Shown: positions 33,505-42,756, counted from the first letter of the stretch. The stretch: DNA of 56,600 nucleotides from Nitrospiraceae bacterium (GCA_003599505.1 QZKO01000003.1:1-56600), one strand, 5' to 3'. Made by a program: numbers and translations. The notes: generated by a model from the letters alone, not told the origin.

Positions 33505-34797
33505 TTGATACCGCGTTATACAAGACCTGAAATGGCAAAGATCTGGGAGCCGGAGAATAAATTCCGGAAATGGCTCGACATAGAGATAGCGGCCTGCGAG
33601 GCCTGGGCCGGGCAGGGTGAGATCCCGAAAAAAAGCCTTGCAGCCATAAAGAAAAAAGCGAAATTCAATATCTCCCGGATTGACAGGATAGAAAAGACCG
33701 TCAAACACGACGTAATAGCATTCCTCACATCGGTTGCCGAACATGTCGGTCCCGACTCACGTTTCATCCATAAGGGGCTTACCTCTTCGGACGTACTCGA
33801 CACCGCGCTCGCCCTCCAGATGAAAGAAGCCGCCGGCATCATCATTAAAGACGTCAAAGAGCTCATGGCCGTTTTGAAGGCCGGCGCGTTCAAATATAAA
33901 AACACCCTGCGGATGGGCAGGAGTCACGGCATACACGCCGAGCCCACGACATTCGGGCTCACGTTCGCGCTGTGGCATGAAGAAATGAAACGCAACCTGT
34001 CCCGCGTAATAGCGGCAAAGGAAGTCATAAGCTGCGGGAAGCTGTCAGGCCCTGTCGGCACCTTTTCCAATATACCGCCGGTTATTGAACAGCTCGCGTG
34101 CCGGAAGCTCGGATTGAAACCCGCCCCTGTTTCCACGCAGATCATACAGAGGGACCGGCATGCTGAATTCATGAACGCCCTCGCCCTTACAGCGGCTTCC
34201 GTTGAAAAAATCGCCGTGGAGATCAGGCATCTCCAGCGCACCGAAGTGCATGAGGCGGAAGAGCCTTTTGAAAAGGGGCAGAAAGGCTCCTCGGCCATGC
34301 CGCATAAAAGGAACCCGATAGGATGTGAAAATCTGAGCGGGCTCGCGAGGGTCGTGCGCTCAAACGCGCTGGCCGCGATGGAGAATATCGCCCTGTGGCA
34401 CGAACGGGACATCAGCCACTCTTCCGTGGAGAGGATAATAATCCCCGACAGCGCGATACTTATCGATTATATGCTCGCGCGCCTGACAGGGATACTGAGG
34501 GGGCTTATCGTCTACCCGGAAAGGATGCTGGAGAATATCAGGAAAAGCTACGGGCTTTATAATTCCCAGCGCGTTATGCTGAAACTGATTGAAAAAGGAC
34601 TGAGCAGGGAAGACGCCTACCGCATGGTGCAGAAAAGCGCCATGCTGAGCTGGGAGCAGAGAAAGGATTTTAAAGATATATTAAGGAAGGACCCGGTTGT
34701 AAAAAAATATCTTTCCGGTAAGGAAATTGACGGCATCTTTGACCTGAAATATTACACAAAGAATGTGAATTATATTTTCAAACGGGTATTTAAATAG
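33505..34797 (+). CDS. purB: Adenylosuccinate lyase
   Basis: PurB catalyses two fumarate-releasing steps of purine synthesis. The 430 residues begin IPRYTRPEMAKIWEPENKF, typical of the bacterial short form. The signature SSAMPHKRNPIGCENLSG (near 264-281) contains the catalytic serine loop. GRSHGIHAEPTTFG near 136-149 and TSSDVLDTALALQ near 93-105 complete the active site. The start codon is TTG 33505, with GGGAGGT five bases upstream. The 3' end overlaps the convergent histidine kinase by eight bases. Confidence 0.96.
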   Translation: MIPRYTRPEMAKIWEPENKFRKWLDIEIAACEAWAGQGEIPKKSLAAIKKKAKFNISRIDRIEKTVKHDVIAFLTSVAEHVGPDSRFIHKGLTSSDVLDTALALQMKEAAGIIIKDVKELMAVLKAGAFKYKNTLRMGRSHGIHAEPTTFGLTFALWHEEMKRNLSRVIAAKEVISCGKLSGPVGTFSNIPPVIEQLACRKLGLKPAPVSTQIIQRDRHAEFMNALALTAASVEKIAVEIRHLQRTEVHEAEEPFEKGQKGSSAMPHKRNPIGCENLSGLARVVRSNALAAMENIALWHERDISHSSVERIIIPDSAILIDYMLARLTGILRGLIVYPERMLENIRKSYGLYNSQRVMLKLIEKGLSREDAYRMVQKSAMLSWEQRKDFKDILRKDPVVKKYLSGKEIDGIFDLKYYTKNVNYIFKRVFK

Positions 34798-36943
34798 CCG
34801 GCTCATCCAGGATCTCCCTTACCTTTTTCAGCAGTTGGTCCGGCATAATGGGCTTAGACAGGAAGTTCAACCCCGAATCAAGTATTCCCCTGGTGTGGAC
34901 AATCTCCGCGGTATACCCGCTTATAAACAGCGCCTTCACCTGCGGGTTGATCTTTTTAATCTCTTCATAAGCTTCTCTTCCGTTTTTCTTCGGCATTATC
35001 ACGTCAAGGATGACAAGATTGACCGCTTCCTTACGCGCTGAGAATTTTTCTACTGCTTCATGGCCGTCCCGGGCCTCTATGACGGTATAACCGAATTCAC
35101 CGAGGATCGAGCCCGCAAGCTTTCTCAGTGATTCGTCGTCCTCGGCTATGAGGATTGTCTCTGCTCCTCCTTTTATCAAAGTAACAGGGCGGCTCTCTTT
35201 TACCTCTCTTTCTTCAACCCTTAGAAGTGGGAGATAAATATCGAATGTAGTGCCGGTCCCGAGCCCGCTGGATACCATAATGTAACCGTTATTCTGCTTT
35301 ATCGCCCCGTAGACCATCGCGAGCCCGAGCCCGGTGCCCCGGCCTACTTCTTTTGTCGTAAAAAAGGGCTCGAAGATCCTCGCCCTTGTTTTATCATCCA
35401 TTCCGGCGCCGGTATCCGTTATGGAAAGAAGAGCGTATATGCCCGGTCCGCCGAAACCGTGTTTCTTTATGAACTGCTCATCCATAGTCGTCATTTCGGT
35501 CCTTAAGGTTAATGTGCCTCCGCGGGGCATGGCGTCTCTCGCGTTGGTAGCGAGGTTCAGCAATATCTGTTCGATCTGCCCGCTGTCGGCAAGTATCGTC
35601 AGCGGTCTTTCATCCAGGACAAGCTGCGTCTCTATGTCTTCACTGATTACCCTGCTCAGCAGTTTCTGGACATTCCTTATGACCATATTTAAATCAACCG
35701 GCCTCGGACTGATAAGCTGTTTCCTGCTGAAGGCGAGCAGGCTCTGCGTCAGATTAGCGCCTCTTTCCGATGACGCGATGATCTGTTCGAGATGGATTTT
35801 CAGGGGGTCGTCTTTCCTCATCTTCATTTTTATGATATTGGCGTAACCGATGATCGCCGTAAGGATGTTGTTGAAGTCATGCGCGACCCCGCCGGCGAGG
35901 ATTCCAACGGCCTCCATCTTTTGCGCGTGGAGGAGCTGGTCATGGAGCCTCTGACGCTCTTCGGCCGCCAATTTACGCTCGGTGATGTCTACGATCAGGC
36001 CGTCATAAGCTATGAGCCTGCCTTCACGGTCATATCTCGGCACAGGGGTGTTCCTTACCCATCTGACATCGCCTCTTTTGTGAATAATCCTGTGTTCTAT
36101 CGGCTCCCTGGTTTCTCCTGAAAGCAGCCTTTCGGAATGCTTTATTACCTGTTCCCTGTCTTCTTCATGCACCATATTCAGCCAGAGGAAAGGGTCGGCG
36201 TCATATTCTTCGGTTGCGTATCCGGTTACGGCGATACAGCCGGGCCCGTGCTTTGTCGATAGCGGCCGGCCGTCTTTTATGTCGACAGTAAAGATATAGT
36301 CCGTAACCGAATCGATAAGCTTTTTATACCGGGCCTCGCTTTCCCGCAGCGCCTTTTCAGAGCGTTTGCGTTCAGTGATATCGGAGCGCATTATTTCCTC
36401 TTTTTTCTTAAGTTCATCGATCTGCAGTGAATTCCGGATCGCCTGCGCGAGTCTCGGGGCGATAATCTGAAGGACCAGACGGTTGCTCTCTCCTATGCCG
36501 TTTACTTTCGCGGCAGCGACATTCAGTGTGCCTATGCACTGATTGTTGACAATGAGAGGTATTAATAAATATGACTTGAAGCCTGCTTCAAGAAGGATTT
36601 TGTCAACCTCATATTCAGGCTTCTGTTTTTTGATATTCGGCTGGTAAAGCGGCTCAACCCGCCGGACTGCTTCAGAAAGGGCTGATTTTTCAAAAGAAAG
36701 GAAATCCCCGGATTCCAACCCCCTGATCTCCGTTACCGCGTCATAGATCATAAAACCACCCTTCTCCTGCTGAAGAAGGGCAATGGATACTCGTGTGATG
36801 CCAAGACGGGTCTGTATAAATTCCAGCGCCTTATGGGCAACGGCAGAGAAATGCAGACAGGCTATCTCTTCCTCAAACTCTTTGAGGATATGGAGAATCT
36901 TTTGAAAAGAAGTCCTTTTATCCACTTGCGGATATCCGCTCAA
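34790..36943 (-). CDS. Hybrid sensor histidine kinase (GAF-PAS-HisKA-HATPase-REC)
   Basis: A soluble two-component sensor of 717 residues. In order: a GAF-like domain (about 30-170), a PAS domain with PAC (about 205-325), the H-box GGVAHDFNNIL with H355, and a HATPase with NLATNARDAM, DTGAGM and GTGLGLAMVYG (about 460-570). A receiver domain with D647 in LVILDVIMP and a conserved K in SKPIMP ends it. There is no transmembrane segment. The start is TTG 36943, ten bases after the DUF882 stop, so both are one transcript. The signal is unknown; GAF and PAS often bind haem, flavin or nucleotides. Confidence 0.92.
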   Translation of the reverse strand: MSGYPQVDKRTSFQKILHILKEFEEEIACLHFSAVAHKALEFIQTRLGITRVSIALLQQEKGGFMIYDAVTEIRGLESGDFLSFEKSALSEAVRRVEPLYQPNIKKQKPEYEVDKILLEAGFKSYLLIPLIVNNQCIGTLNVAAAKVNGIGESNRLVLQIIAPRLAQAIRNSLQIDELKKKEEIMRSDITERKRSEKALRESEARYKKLIDSVTDYIFTVDIKDGRPLSTKHGPGCIAVTGYATEEYDADPFLWLNMVHEEDREQVIKHSERLLSGETREPIEHRIIHKRGDVRWVRNTPVPRYDREGRLIAYDGLIVDITERKLAAEERQRLHDQLLHAQKMEAVGILAGGVAHDFNNILTAIIGYANIIKMKMRKDDPLKIHLEQIIASSERGANLTQSLLAFSRKQLISPRPVDLNMVIRNVQKLLSRVISEDIETQLVLDERPLTILADSGQIEQILLNLATNARDAMPRGGTLTLRTEMTTMDEQFIKKHGFGGPGIYALLSITDTGAGMDDKTRARIFEPFFTTKEVGRGTGLGLAMVYGAIKQNNGYIMVSSGLGTGTTFDIYLPLLRVEEREVKESRPVTLIKGGAETILIAEDDESLRKLAGSILGEFGYTVIEARDGHEAVEKFSARKEAVNLVILDVIMPKKNGREAYEEIKKINPQVKALFISGYTAEIVHTRGILDSGLNFLSKPIMPDQLLKKVREILDEPAI

Positions 36944-36953
36944 AAATTAGCTG

Positions 36954-37538
36954 TTACCAGTACCGGACTTCTCCCACATCCAGATGGACAAAACCGGCCC
37001 TTGGATAGTACCCGACTCCGCCGCCTTTAAGGTCAATCGCGGCGAGCCTGAGCGCCTTTGTTGAGAAACCGGGAACGCGTATATCGACAGCCTGGCCGAA
37101 CATATGCAGGCTGTTTTTGGCCACCCCTCTTTTGTGTTTCCTGAGCCTGGCATTTGTTTGAGGAGTACGATACCCGGATATGATATGGAACGGCCCGGTA
37201 ATCTTTAGTTTTTCCCTGAGCGCGAAAAGAAGGTCCAGTAAATTCGTATCGATAACCTCAATAGTTTCTGTCAGATGGTCCCGGAATATATGATTTATTT
37301 CATTAAGCACATCGGTTATGTATTGCCCGTTGCTCCAGTAGTCAGCGTTCAGGGTCTCGCCTGTGTATGTATTGTAAAAAAACAGGGACTTTTCAGGCAG
37401 CAGTAATTCTTTTACAGTTGAAAAAGCCTTGCGGGGCATTAAACTTGACGCCATTGTAATAAGTCCGCCGGCGAGCAAACCCCTTCTGCTTACCATGAGG
37501 TCCAAAGCTGCCCTGATTTTTTTCTCAAATAAATTCAT
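36954..37538 (-). CDS. DUF882 (YcbK-like) M15-type peptidase with Tat signal
   Basis: Residues 17-38 hold SRRGLLAGGLITMASSLMP, a twin-arginine-like export signal. The mature domain is of DUF882/peptidase M15 type: ISGYRTPQTNARLR near 121-134, SLHMFGQAVDIR near 144-155 and GFVHLDVG near 183-190, giving the His-Asp-His zinc site. Such proteins act on peptidoglycan cross-links. The ribosome site AAGGAGGT is well placed before ATG 37538. The gene is followed by the hybrid kinase in one unit. Confidence 0.87.
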   Translation of the reverse strand: MNLFEKKIRAALDLMVSRRGLLAGGLITMASSLMPRKAFSTVKELLLPEKSLFFYNTYTGETLNADYWSNGQYITDVLNEINHIFRDHLTETIEVIDTNLLDLLFALREKLKITGPFHIISGYRTPQTNARLRKHKRGVAKNSLHMFGQAVDIRVPGFSTKALRLAAIDLKGGGVGYYPRAGFVHLDVGEVRYW

Positions 37539-37637
37539 GGGTTGTACCTCCTTTTTAAGACATTAAGAGGCATTATATCATGTAACCGTTTTTTTTTCAA
37601 TTTTTTGGAAGCCGGTTTTTCGGAGCATGTTTCTCTC

Positions 37638-37666
37638 TTGACTATTCCCGGCCTTAACGTTATATT
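37638..37666 (+). promoter_or_regulatory. Strong promoter with leaderless geometry for the 37672 gene
   Basis: TTGACT (37638-37643), 17-base spacer, TATATT (37661-37666), then five bases to ATG 37672; no ribosome site. Probably drives the ferredoxin and possibly the pilus genes too. Confidence 0.65.
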
Positions 37667-37671
37667 CATGC

Positions 37672-38619
37672 ATGCCGGGGAAAAAGTATAAACCCATATC
37701 GCTGGGCCGGGTTAAAACCTGCCGGTTAAAGACGAGGATGAGCAAGGTCGGGCTCGATAAGGCCGGCCGGCCTTTTCGCGGCGGGGACTTCCGGGATTTT
37801 TTAGGCAGCCTTCCGGACCTCCTCGCGGTAAAGGATTTCAGGGCAGTCGTCGATTCAATTATAAGAGCAAGGAAAAGCAGCAGGCCCGTAATCCTCGGCA
37901 TGGGCGCGCATCCGATAAAGGTCGGCCTCTCGCCGGTCATCATAAACCTGATGGAAGCCGGCGTCATCACAGCCGTGGCGATGAACGGCGCGTGTATCGT
38001 ACATGACTTTGAGCTCAGCCTGATGGGCCGCACATCCGAGGACGTTGATATCGAACTGTGCAGGGGGACCTTCGGCATGGCAGAGGAGACCGGCAGGGAA
38101 ATAAACAGGGCCGTTAAGACCGGCGCCGGAAAGGGTTTCGGGATCGGCAGATCAGTGGGTGAATACATATTAAGGAGTAAGGCTGATTATAAGGAGCTGA
38201 GCGTTCTGGCGGCGGCGGCACGGCTGGGCATCCCGGCAACGGTCCATATCGCCATAGGAACGGATATCATCCATATGCATCCCCAGGCAGATGGAGCTGC
38301 AATGGGGAAAGGCAGTCTGACGGATTTCAGACTCCTGTCTTCCGTAATTTCCGACCTTAAAGGGGGGGTTTACATCAATCTCGGCTCGGCGGTCATATTG
38401 CCGGAGGTTTTTCTGAAGGCAATCGCCGTCACAAGGAACCTGGGCTATAACGTCAAAAATTTTACGACCGTGAATATGGACTTCATACAGCATTACAGGG
38501 CGCGCGAAAACGTGCTGAGGCGCCCTGTCCTTTCAGGAGGGAAAGCATATGCCCTGACAGGGCATCATGAGATAATGTTCCCGCTGCTTGCGGCCGCGGT
38601 GATGGAGAAGACCCTATGA
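37672..38619 (+). CDS. Deoxyhypusine-synthase-like protein, function unknown
   Basis: This 315-residue cytosolic protein has a Rossmann-like layout: PVILGMGAHPIKVGLSPVII, then AVAMNGACIVHDFELSLMG, TSEDVDIELCRGTFGMAEET and VHIAIGTDIIHMHP, and INLGSAVILPEVFLKA near the end. The pattern recalls bacterial deoxyhypusine-synthase-like proteins that bind NAD, but the active-site lysine region cannot be confirmed by eye. Bacteria lack hypusine, so the substrate would differ. Its stop overlaps the ferredoxin start by four bases (ATGA), suggesting an electron-transfer partner. Confidence 0.6.
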   Translation: MPGKKYKPISLGRVKTCRLKTRMSKVGLDKAGRPFRGGDFRDFLGSLPDLLAVKDFRAVVDSIIRARKSSRPVILGMGAHPIKVGLSPVIINLMEAGVITAVAMNGACIVHDFELSLMGRTSEDVDIELCRGTFGMAEETGREINRAVKTGAGKGFGIGRSVGEYILRSKADYKELSVLAAAARLGIPATVHIAIGTDIIHMHPQADGAAMGKGSLTDFRLLSSVISDLKGGVYINLGSAVILPEVFLKAIAVTRNLGYNVKNFTTVNMDFIQHYRARENVLRRPVLSGGKAYALTGHHEIMFPLLAAAVMEKTL

Positions 38620-38807
38620 GGCCTGTCGTTGATGAAGATCTCTGCATAGGCTGCGGCAACTGCGCGGAGATATGCCCTGCCGTCTTTCAGCTTATCGACG
38701 AAAAATCGAAGGTCGTCGACCCTGAAGGCTGCGAGTTCGCCGACTGCTGTGAAGCGGCCGCGGAGAACTGCCCGGTGGAAGCGATAACGCTTGTTGAGGC
38801 TGAATAA
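38616..38807 (+). CDS. Small 4Fe-4S ferredoxin
   Basis: A 63-residue electron carrier. LCIGCGNCAEICP (C10, C13, C16, C20) gives the main cluster-binding set and ENCPVEAI near 52-59 supplies the distal cysteine. The extra cysteines in GCEFADCCEAA take the place of a second full cluster motif, so it is likely a single-cluster ferredoxin of Thermotoga or Desulfovibrio type. It is translationally coupled to the preceding gene and stands 45 bases before the pilus operon. Confidence 0.9.
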   Translation: MRPVVDEDLCIGCGNCAEICPAVFQLIDEKSKVVDPEGCEFADCCEAAAENCPVEAITLVEAE

Positions 38808-38852
38808 CAATTGTGTTAAAATGTTGCATCACTACGGGCAAGGAGAGACCAT

Positions 38853-40196
38853 TTGAGAAAGACCGCGGCGGTCAGCTTCGAAGGAGATTCGGTAAGAATC
38901 GTTCACGCCTCAGTCAGAGGCAAAGGCATCACGGTCAAAAAAACTGAAACAGTCCCTGAAAATGAATTCGACAATTACCTCCGCCGTGAAAAGGCCTCGG
39001 AGTTCATCGTAACCTGCCAGTTCAGGGAATCCCATCATGACATCGTCACAACACCCGTTGTCAAAGAGCAGTTTCTGAGAAAGATCGTAGAGTCTGAAAT
39101 AAGAAAGGTCATTACGCAGAAGGATTTTTCCTTTATCTGCGCCCCTGTCGGCGAGAAGGTAGTCGAAAACAGAAAGGTGATGGAAGTCTTCTATTACGCC
39201 GTTCCTGAAGACCCGGTCCGGAATGTTGTAGAGAGGTTTTACGACAACGGAAAGACGGTCAGTGCTTTATATCCTTCCGTGTTTTCAGCGGCGGCGCTGA
39301 TCGGTCACGGGGTTTACGGTGAAGCCGCCATGGGAATATTCGGCGCGGGAAAGTCACGTTCCGCGTTTTTTATAAAAAAAGGAAAAATTTATTTTATCAG
39401 GAATTATGAATCCTTTGAATCGGAGCTCTCCGACTTCGACATACAGAACATCAACATGACGACCAGCTACTGTTTTCAGAACCTCAGGTTGAATCCCTCA
39501 TCGGTTTTCCTGATCGGCGCCCTGTCGGACCCTCTCCATATAAACACCATGACTACCGCTCCCCTCGCGTGTCTTTCCAGGCCTGAATACATCCATTGCG
39601 ACAGGGAGATATTCAATGAATTCATTGTCCCGGTCGCCTCTTTTCTTGCGCCGAAGACCTCGAGCATCCTGAGCGGGGGGTTCAGGATGCTCTATCAGGT
39701 AAAGAATTATATGGCATATGCGACAAAAGCCTTTATCATACTTGCGCTTTTATGCGCCGGCGCCGTCTCTTACGAATTCAGGAATATGACTGAAAAGAAA
39801 AAGCAGATACAAACTGCAAAAAAGAGCGGAGTTGATATTGTGAATGTTTTAGCGGAATACGACGCCAGAAAAGAAAAGGTAAACAAGTATATGCCGGTTG
39901 TGGAATTTCTTAACAGGCCCTCGCCGGACCTTCAGAGGCTGCTGATCTCCCTGGGAACAACGGATATTAAAGGGATAACGCTGAACAAGGTCAATGTCCT
40001 GTCTGAAAATGACAACAGCCTTTCCGTCATCTTTGAAGGGACCGCCCTTTCAGACACCTACGCGGCGATGCAGGATTCCCTGGACCATATGGCGGAAGAG
40101 CTGGTCAAGCTCGGGAATATGGAAATAACAAGACGTTCGGTTGAACTTAAGGACCGGACGTTTACAATAGAGATGAAATATAAAGCGGCCCCATGA
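38853..40196 (+). CDS. PilM/PilN-like (MshI/GspL-type) pilus assembly protein
   Basis: The N-terminal half (about 1-280) has the actin-like layout of PilM/GspL: KTAAVSFEGDSVRIVHA at the start and GEAAMGIFGAGKSRSAFF as a phosphate-loop-like turn. One membrane helix (AFIILALLCAGAVSYEF, about 291-309) is followed by a periplasmic coiled coil and a PilN-like ferredoxin fold. It therefore fuses the PilM and PilN roles, as in MshI or GspL. The start is TTG 38853 with AAGGAGA upstream. The next gene starts four bases before its stop. Confidence 0.72.
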   Translation: MRKTAAVSFEGDSVRIVHASVRGKGITVKKTETVPENEFDNYLRREKASEFIVTCQFRESHHDIVTTPVVKEQFLRKIVESEIRKVITQKDFSFICAPVGEKVVENRKVMEVFYYAVPEDPVRNVVERFYDNGKTVSALYPSVFSAAALIGHGVYGEAAMGIFGAGKSRSAFFIKKGKIYFIRNYESFESELSDFDIQNINMTTSYCFQNLRLNPSSVFLIGALSDPLHINTMTTAPLACLSRPEYIHCDREIFNEFIVPVASFLAPKTSSILSGGFRMLYQVKNYMAYATKAFIILALLCAGAVSYEFRNMTEKKKQIQTAKKSGVDIVNVLAEYDARKEKVNKYMPVVEFLNRPSPDLQRLLISLGTTDIKGITLNKVNVLSENDNSLSVIFEGTALSDTYAAMQDSLDHMAEELVKLGNMEITRRSVELKDRTFTIEMKYKAAP

Positions 40197-40723
40197 ACTA
40201 TTTCAAATACCTCAAAAGCAGCTTGCCGGCATATATCATAAGCGGCGTTCTGTCGGGGCTGGCGGCTTTTTCCCTGGTGACGGTCCACAGATATAATAAT
40301 TTTCTGGAGAATTCATACGGGACTATTGAAAATATTAATCTCAAAGGCGAAGACGTCGGAAAGGAGATAGCCCGGATAGACGCTCTGACCGGCTACTTTC
40401 AGGATACGTTCGGCGTCAGGGAAGACGGGTTCAACGCTGAAAAACTTATCCTGCGCGCGCTTGATGAAATGAAGGCCGGCCTGAATAACTCTTCGATAAC
40501 GGTCAGCAGATTTGAAGACGCGGGCGGGGAGAAACAGCTTCCTGTGGAAATAAGGGTCCCCGTAACCAATTACAGGACGGTCATTAATTACACGGGTTAT
40601 GTCGAATCATTCAGGCTGCCTGACTTCAGGATAAAGGATTTTTCGTTAATCAAAGAGGCGGGGGGAGGAGTGATCCTCATCATCCAGGGGAGCTTCACGG
40701 CGCCGAAGGGAGGCAGCTTGTAG
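40193..40723 (+). CDS. PilO/GspM-like inner-membrane pilus protein
   Basis: It has 176 residues: a short cytoplasmic N terminus, one membrane helix (YIISGVLSGLAAFSLVTVH, about 14-32), a coiled-coil stretch (about 37-62) and a small periplasmic domain. This is the PilO/GspM plan, which pairs with PilN/GspL. Sequence similarity itself is weak; the assignment relies on topology and position between the PilM/N-like and secretin genes. It overlaps the previous gene by four bases. Confidence 0.62.
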   Translation: MNYFKYLKSSLPAYIISGVLSGLAAFSLVTVHRYNNFLENSYGTIENINLKGEDVGKEIARIDALTGYFQDTFGVREDGFNAEKLILRALDEMKAGLNNSSITVSRFEDAGGEKQLPVEIRVPVTNYRTVINYTGYVESFRLPDFRIKDFSLIKEAGGGVILIIQGSFTAPKGGSL

Positions 40724-40747
40724 CTATGGCTGAGAGCTTGTGTAATT

Positions 40748-41191
40748 ATGGATAACAGGACCAAAATTCTGATTGCCTTTCCATTTGTTTTCATTATAAT
40801 ACTTTTTATCGCGGCAGCCGGCGTCCCTTTCAGGGAAGAGGTCACCGGAGCAGAGGAGCAAATACTGGCCTTCAGCGCCGCCGGACTTGATATAAGGGAA
40901 ACACCCGCGGTTTCTTTTGCCGGGGAAATTAACATCCCTATGAAATTCGACATTCCGGAAACCGTCGTCACCGCGGCCGCGGAAAGTGACACGGCCCCTG
41001 GAAATAACTATAATAACAGTTCTGTTTCCCTGATCGTGGTAAGCGGAAAAAGGAAGATGGCGGTCATCCGGGGCGTTATTGTCAGGGAGGGAGACAGTTT
41101 TGACGGCATGAAAATAGCTGAAATAGGGCCGGACAGGGTCCTGCTGAAAAACAAGACAGAAAAATGGCTGTATCTGGAGAAGACAAAATGA
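40748..41191 (+). CDS. PilP/GspC-like periplasmic pilus protein
   Basis: It has 147 residues with one N-terminal membrane helix (ILIAFPFVFIIILFIAAAG). A proline- and alanine-rich linker leads to a small beta domain at the end: MAVIRGVIVREGDSFDGMKI and DRVLLKNKTEKWLYL. This end is a typical HR domain of GspC or PilP, in which the last strands contact the secretin N domains. The secretin gene starts within its stop codon. Confidence 0.68.
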   Translation: MDNRTKILIAFPFVFIIILFIAAAGVPFREEVTGAEEQILAFSAAGLDIRETPAVSFAGEINIPMKFDIPETVVTAAAESDTAPGNNYNNSSVSLIVVSGKRKMAVIRGVIVREGDSFDGMKIAEIGPDRVLLKNKTEKWLYLEKTK

Positions 41192-42756
41192 AAAGAAATA
41201 CTTTGTCCTTTTTTTGCTGTTCGCTGTTCGCTGTTTGCTGTTTGCTGGCTTTTAACTCCTGCTCCTCTGCGCAGCCTAAAAAAGAAATAAAAGAGGCGCC
41301 CGATTTCATCGCGCAGCAGATGGAGACCTCTTCCACGCGGCAGACCGCCGCTGCGCCGAAGGCCCCGGAGCCGGTCATCCCGGAGTTCGCGCCCGCCAAA
41401 GAAGCGGATTCTCCCCTTCAGACGAGGACGGTGTCCGTCTCGGCCAGAAATACGCCACTGAGGGACGTGCTTTTCATTATCGCGGAGACTGCAAACCTAA
41501 ATCTCGTGATGGAGCGCGGCGTCGACGCGGAGCTGCCCGTTACGATGACGTTAAAAAACATGAGTGTCGGGGACGCGCTCAGCCTGGTCCTTGATTCATC
41601 CGACTATTTCTATTCGGTAAAGGAAAATATCCTTACAGTAAAGGCCGTGGAAACGGAAATATTCGAGATCGGGCATCCCAATGTAATCCAGGAATACAGG
41701 ATAAAAACAGGCGGGGACATCCTGAGCGGCACCTCTTCCGTGTCTTCCGGGGCCGCGGGCAATGCCGTGAGCGGCGATGTGACTATACAGTCGGCCTCGG
41801 ACCCGGTGTCATTTAATTTCTGGGACTCCCTTGAGAAATCTCTTGACACTCTTCTTAAAACCCAGGGCGCTGAACAGTCGCGGAAGGTCCAGCCGGTTTT
41901 CACGGTAAACAGGATGGCCGGCGCCGTAATGGTTACGGCTTCAAAAAAAGACCTGCAGAAAGTAACCGGGTACATCACAAATCTGAAAAAGGTCCTCAAC
42001 AGGCAGGTGCTTGTCGAAGCGCGTATCGTGGAGGTCCAGTTGTCGGAAGGACTGAAATACGGAATAGACTGGAACACGGTCAATAAATGGTTTGGGGTGG
42101 GCAAGACGAGCTTCGGCACCGAGGTGTTTGCGGACATTGTGGACAGCGGCGGTCCGCACTTCCAGTTCACTGTGACTGAAAACGATAATTTCTCCCTCCT
42201 CCTCAGGGCCCTGCAGGAACAGGGTGACGTCAGGACGCTTTCCAACCCGAGAGTGAATATCATGAACGGACAAACCGCTTTGTTGAGCGTCGGCAGAAAC
42301 ACGAGTTTTATATCAAGGGTCGAGACCGTCACTACAAGTGGCGGCGACGCAACTCTTGCCTCAACGACCTTTACGGTGGAAACCAACAGCGTGCTGTCGG
42401 GAGTAATATTCGGAATCGCGCCCTTTATAAACGGCAACGGGGAAATCACCCTTACCATAACGCCGATTGTTTCAAACCTCGTCAGCCTTGAGGAAAAGTC
42501 CATCGGGAGCGGTACAAACGCTGTGGATATAAGACTGCCTACTGTGGACCTCAGGGAGATGACCACCGTGGTAAAGGTGCTGGACGGCCAGATAGTCATT
42601 ATCGGCGGACTCATAGACGAGAAGGAAAGATTAAACGAGGACAAAGTGCCTTTTCTCGGCAAAATTCCCATCCTGGGACCGCTCTTCAGAAGCGTTGATA
42701 ACACGAATGAAAAGACAGAGCTTGTAATCATGCTGATACCGAGGATCGTAAGTTAA
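41188..42756 (+). CDS. Lipoprotein secretin of a type IV pilus/MSHA system (PilQ/MshL-like)
   Basis: It forms the outer-membrane gate for pilus or secretion fibres. ATG 41188 overlaps the previous stop (ATGA); a longer frame from 41164 is less likely. Residues 1-24 are a lipoprotein signal ending in the lipobox AFNSC. Then come an STN/N0-type domain (about 70-125), a central repeat domain and a complete C-terminal secretin domain with VEARIVEVQLSEGLKYGIDW and VPFLGKIPILGPLF. The signal peptide is encoded by tandem CTGTTTG-type repeats. Confidence 0.9.
   Translation: MKRNTLSFFCCSLFAVCCLLAFNSCSSAQPKKEIKEAPDFIAQQMETSSTRQTAAAPKAPEPVIPEFAPAKEADSPLQTRTVSVSARNTPLRDVLFIIAETANLNLVMERGVDAELPVTMTLKNMSVGDALSLVLDSSDYFYSVKENILTVKAVETEIFEIGHPNVIQEYRIKTGGDILSGTSSVSSGAAGNAVSGDVTIQSASDPVSFNFWDSLEKSLDTLLKTQGAEQSRKVQPVFTVNRMAGAVMVTASKKDLQKVTGYITNLKKVLNRQVLVEARIVEVQLSEGLKYGIDWNTVNKWFGVGKTSFGTEVFADIVDSGGPHFQFTVTENDNFSLLLRALQEQGDVRTLSNPRVNIMNGQTALLSVGRNTSFISRVETVTTSGGDATLASTTFTVETNSVLSGVIFGIAPFINGNGEITLTITPIVSNLVSLEEKSIGSGTNAVDIRLPTVDLREMTTVVKVLDGQIVIIGGLIDEKERLNEDKVPFLGKIPILGPLFRSVDNTNEKTELVIMLIPRIVS
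41214..41249 (+). repeat. GCTGTTC/GCTGTTT tandem repeat encoding the secretin signal peptide
   Basis: Heptamer units GCTGTTC (two) then GCTGTTT (two) and a partial copy encode CSLFAVCCLLA, the hydrophobic core of the lipoprotein signal. Confidence 0.85.

Noticed and set aside
41610-42731. 373-residue frame antisense to the secretin
   Set aside because: A long antisense frame produced by GC-rich codon bias; it has no ribosome site and no family features.
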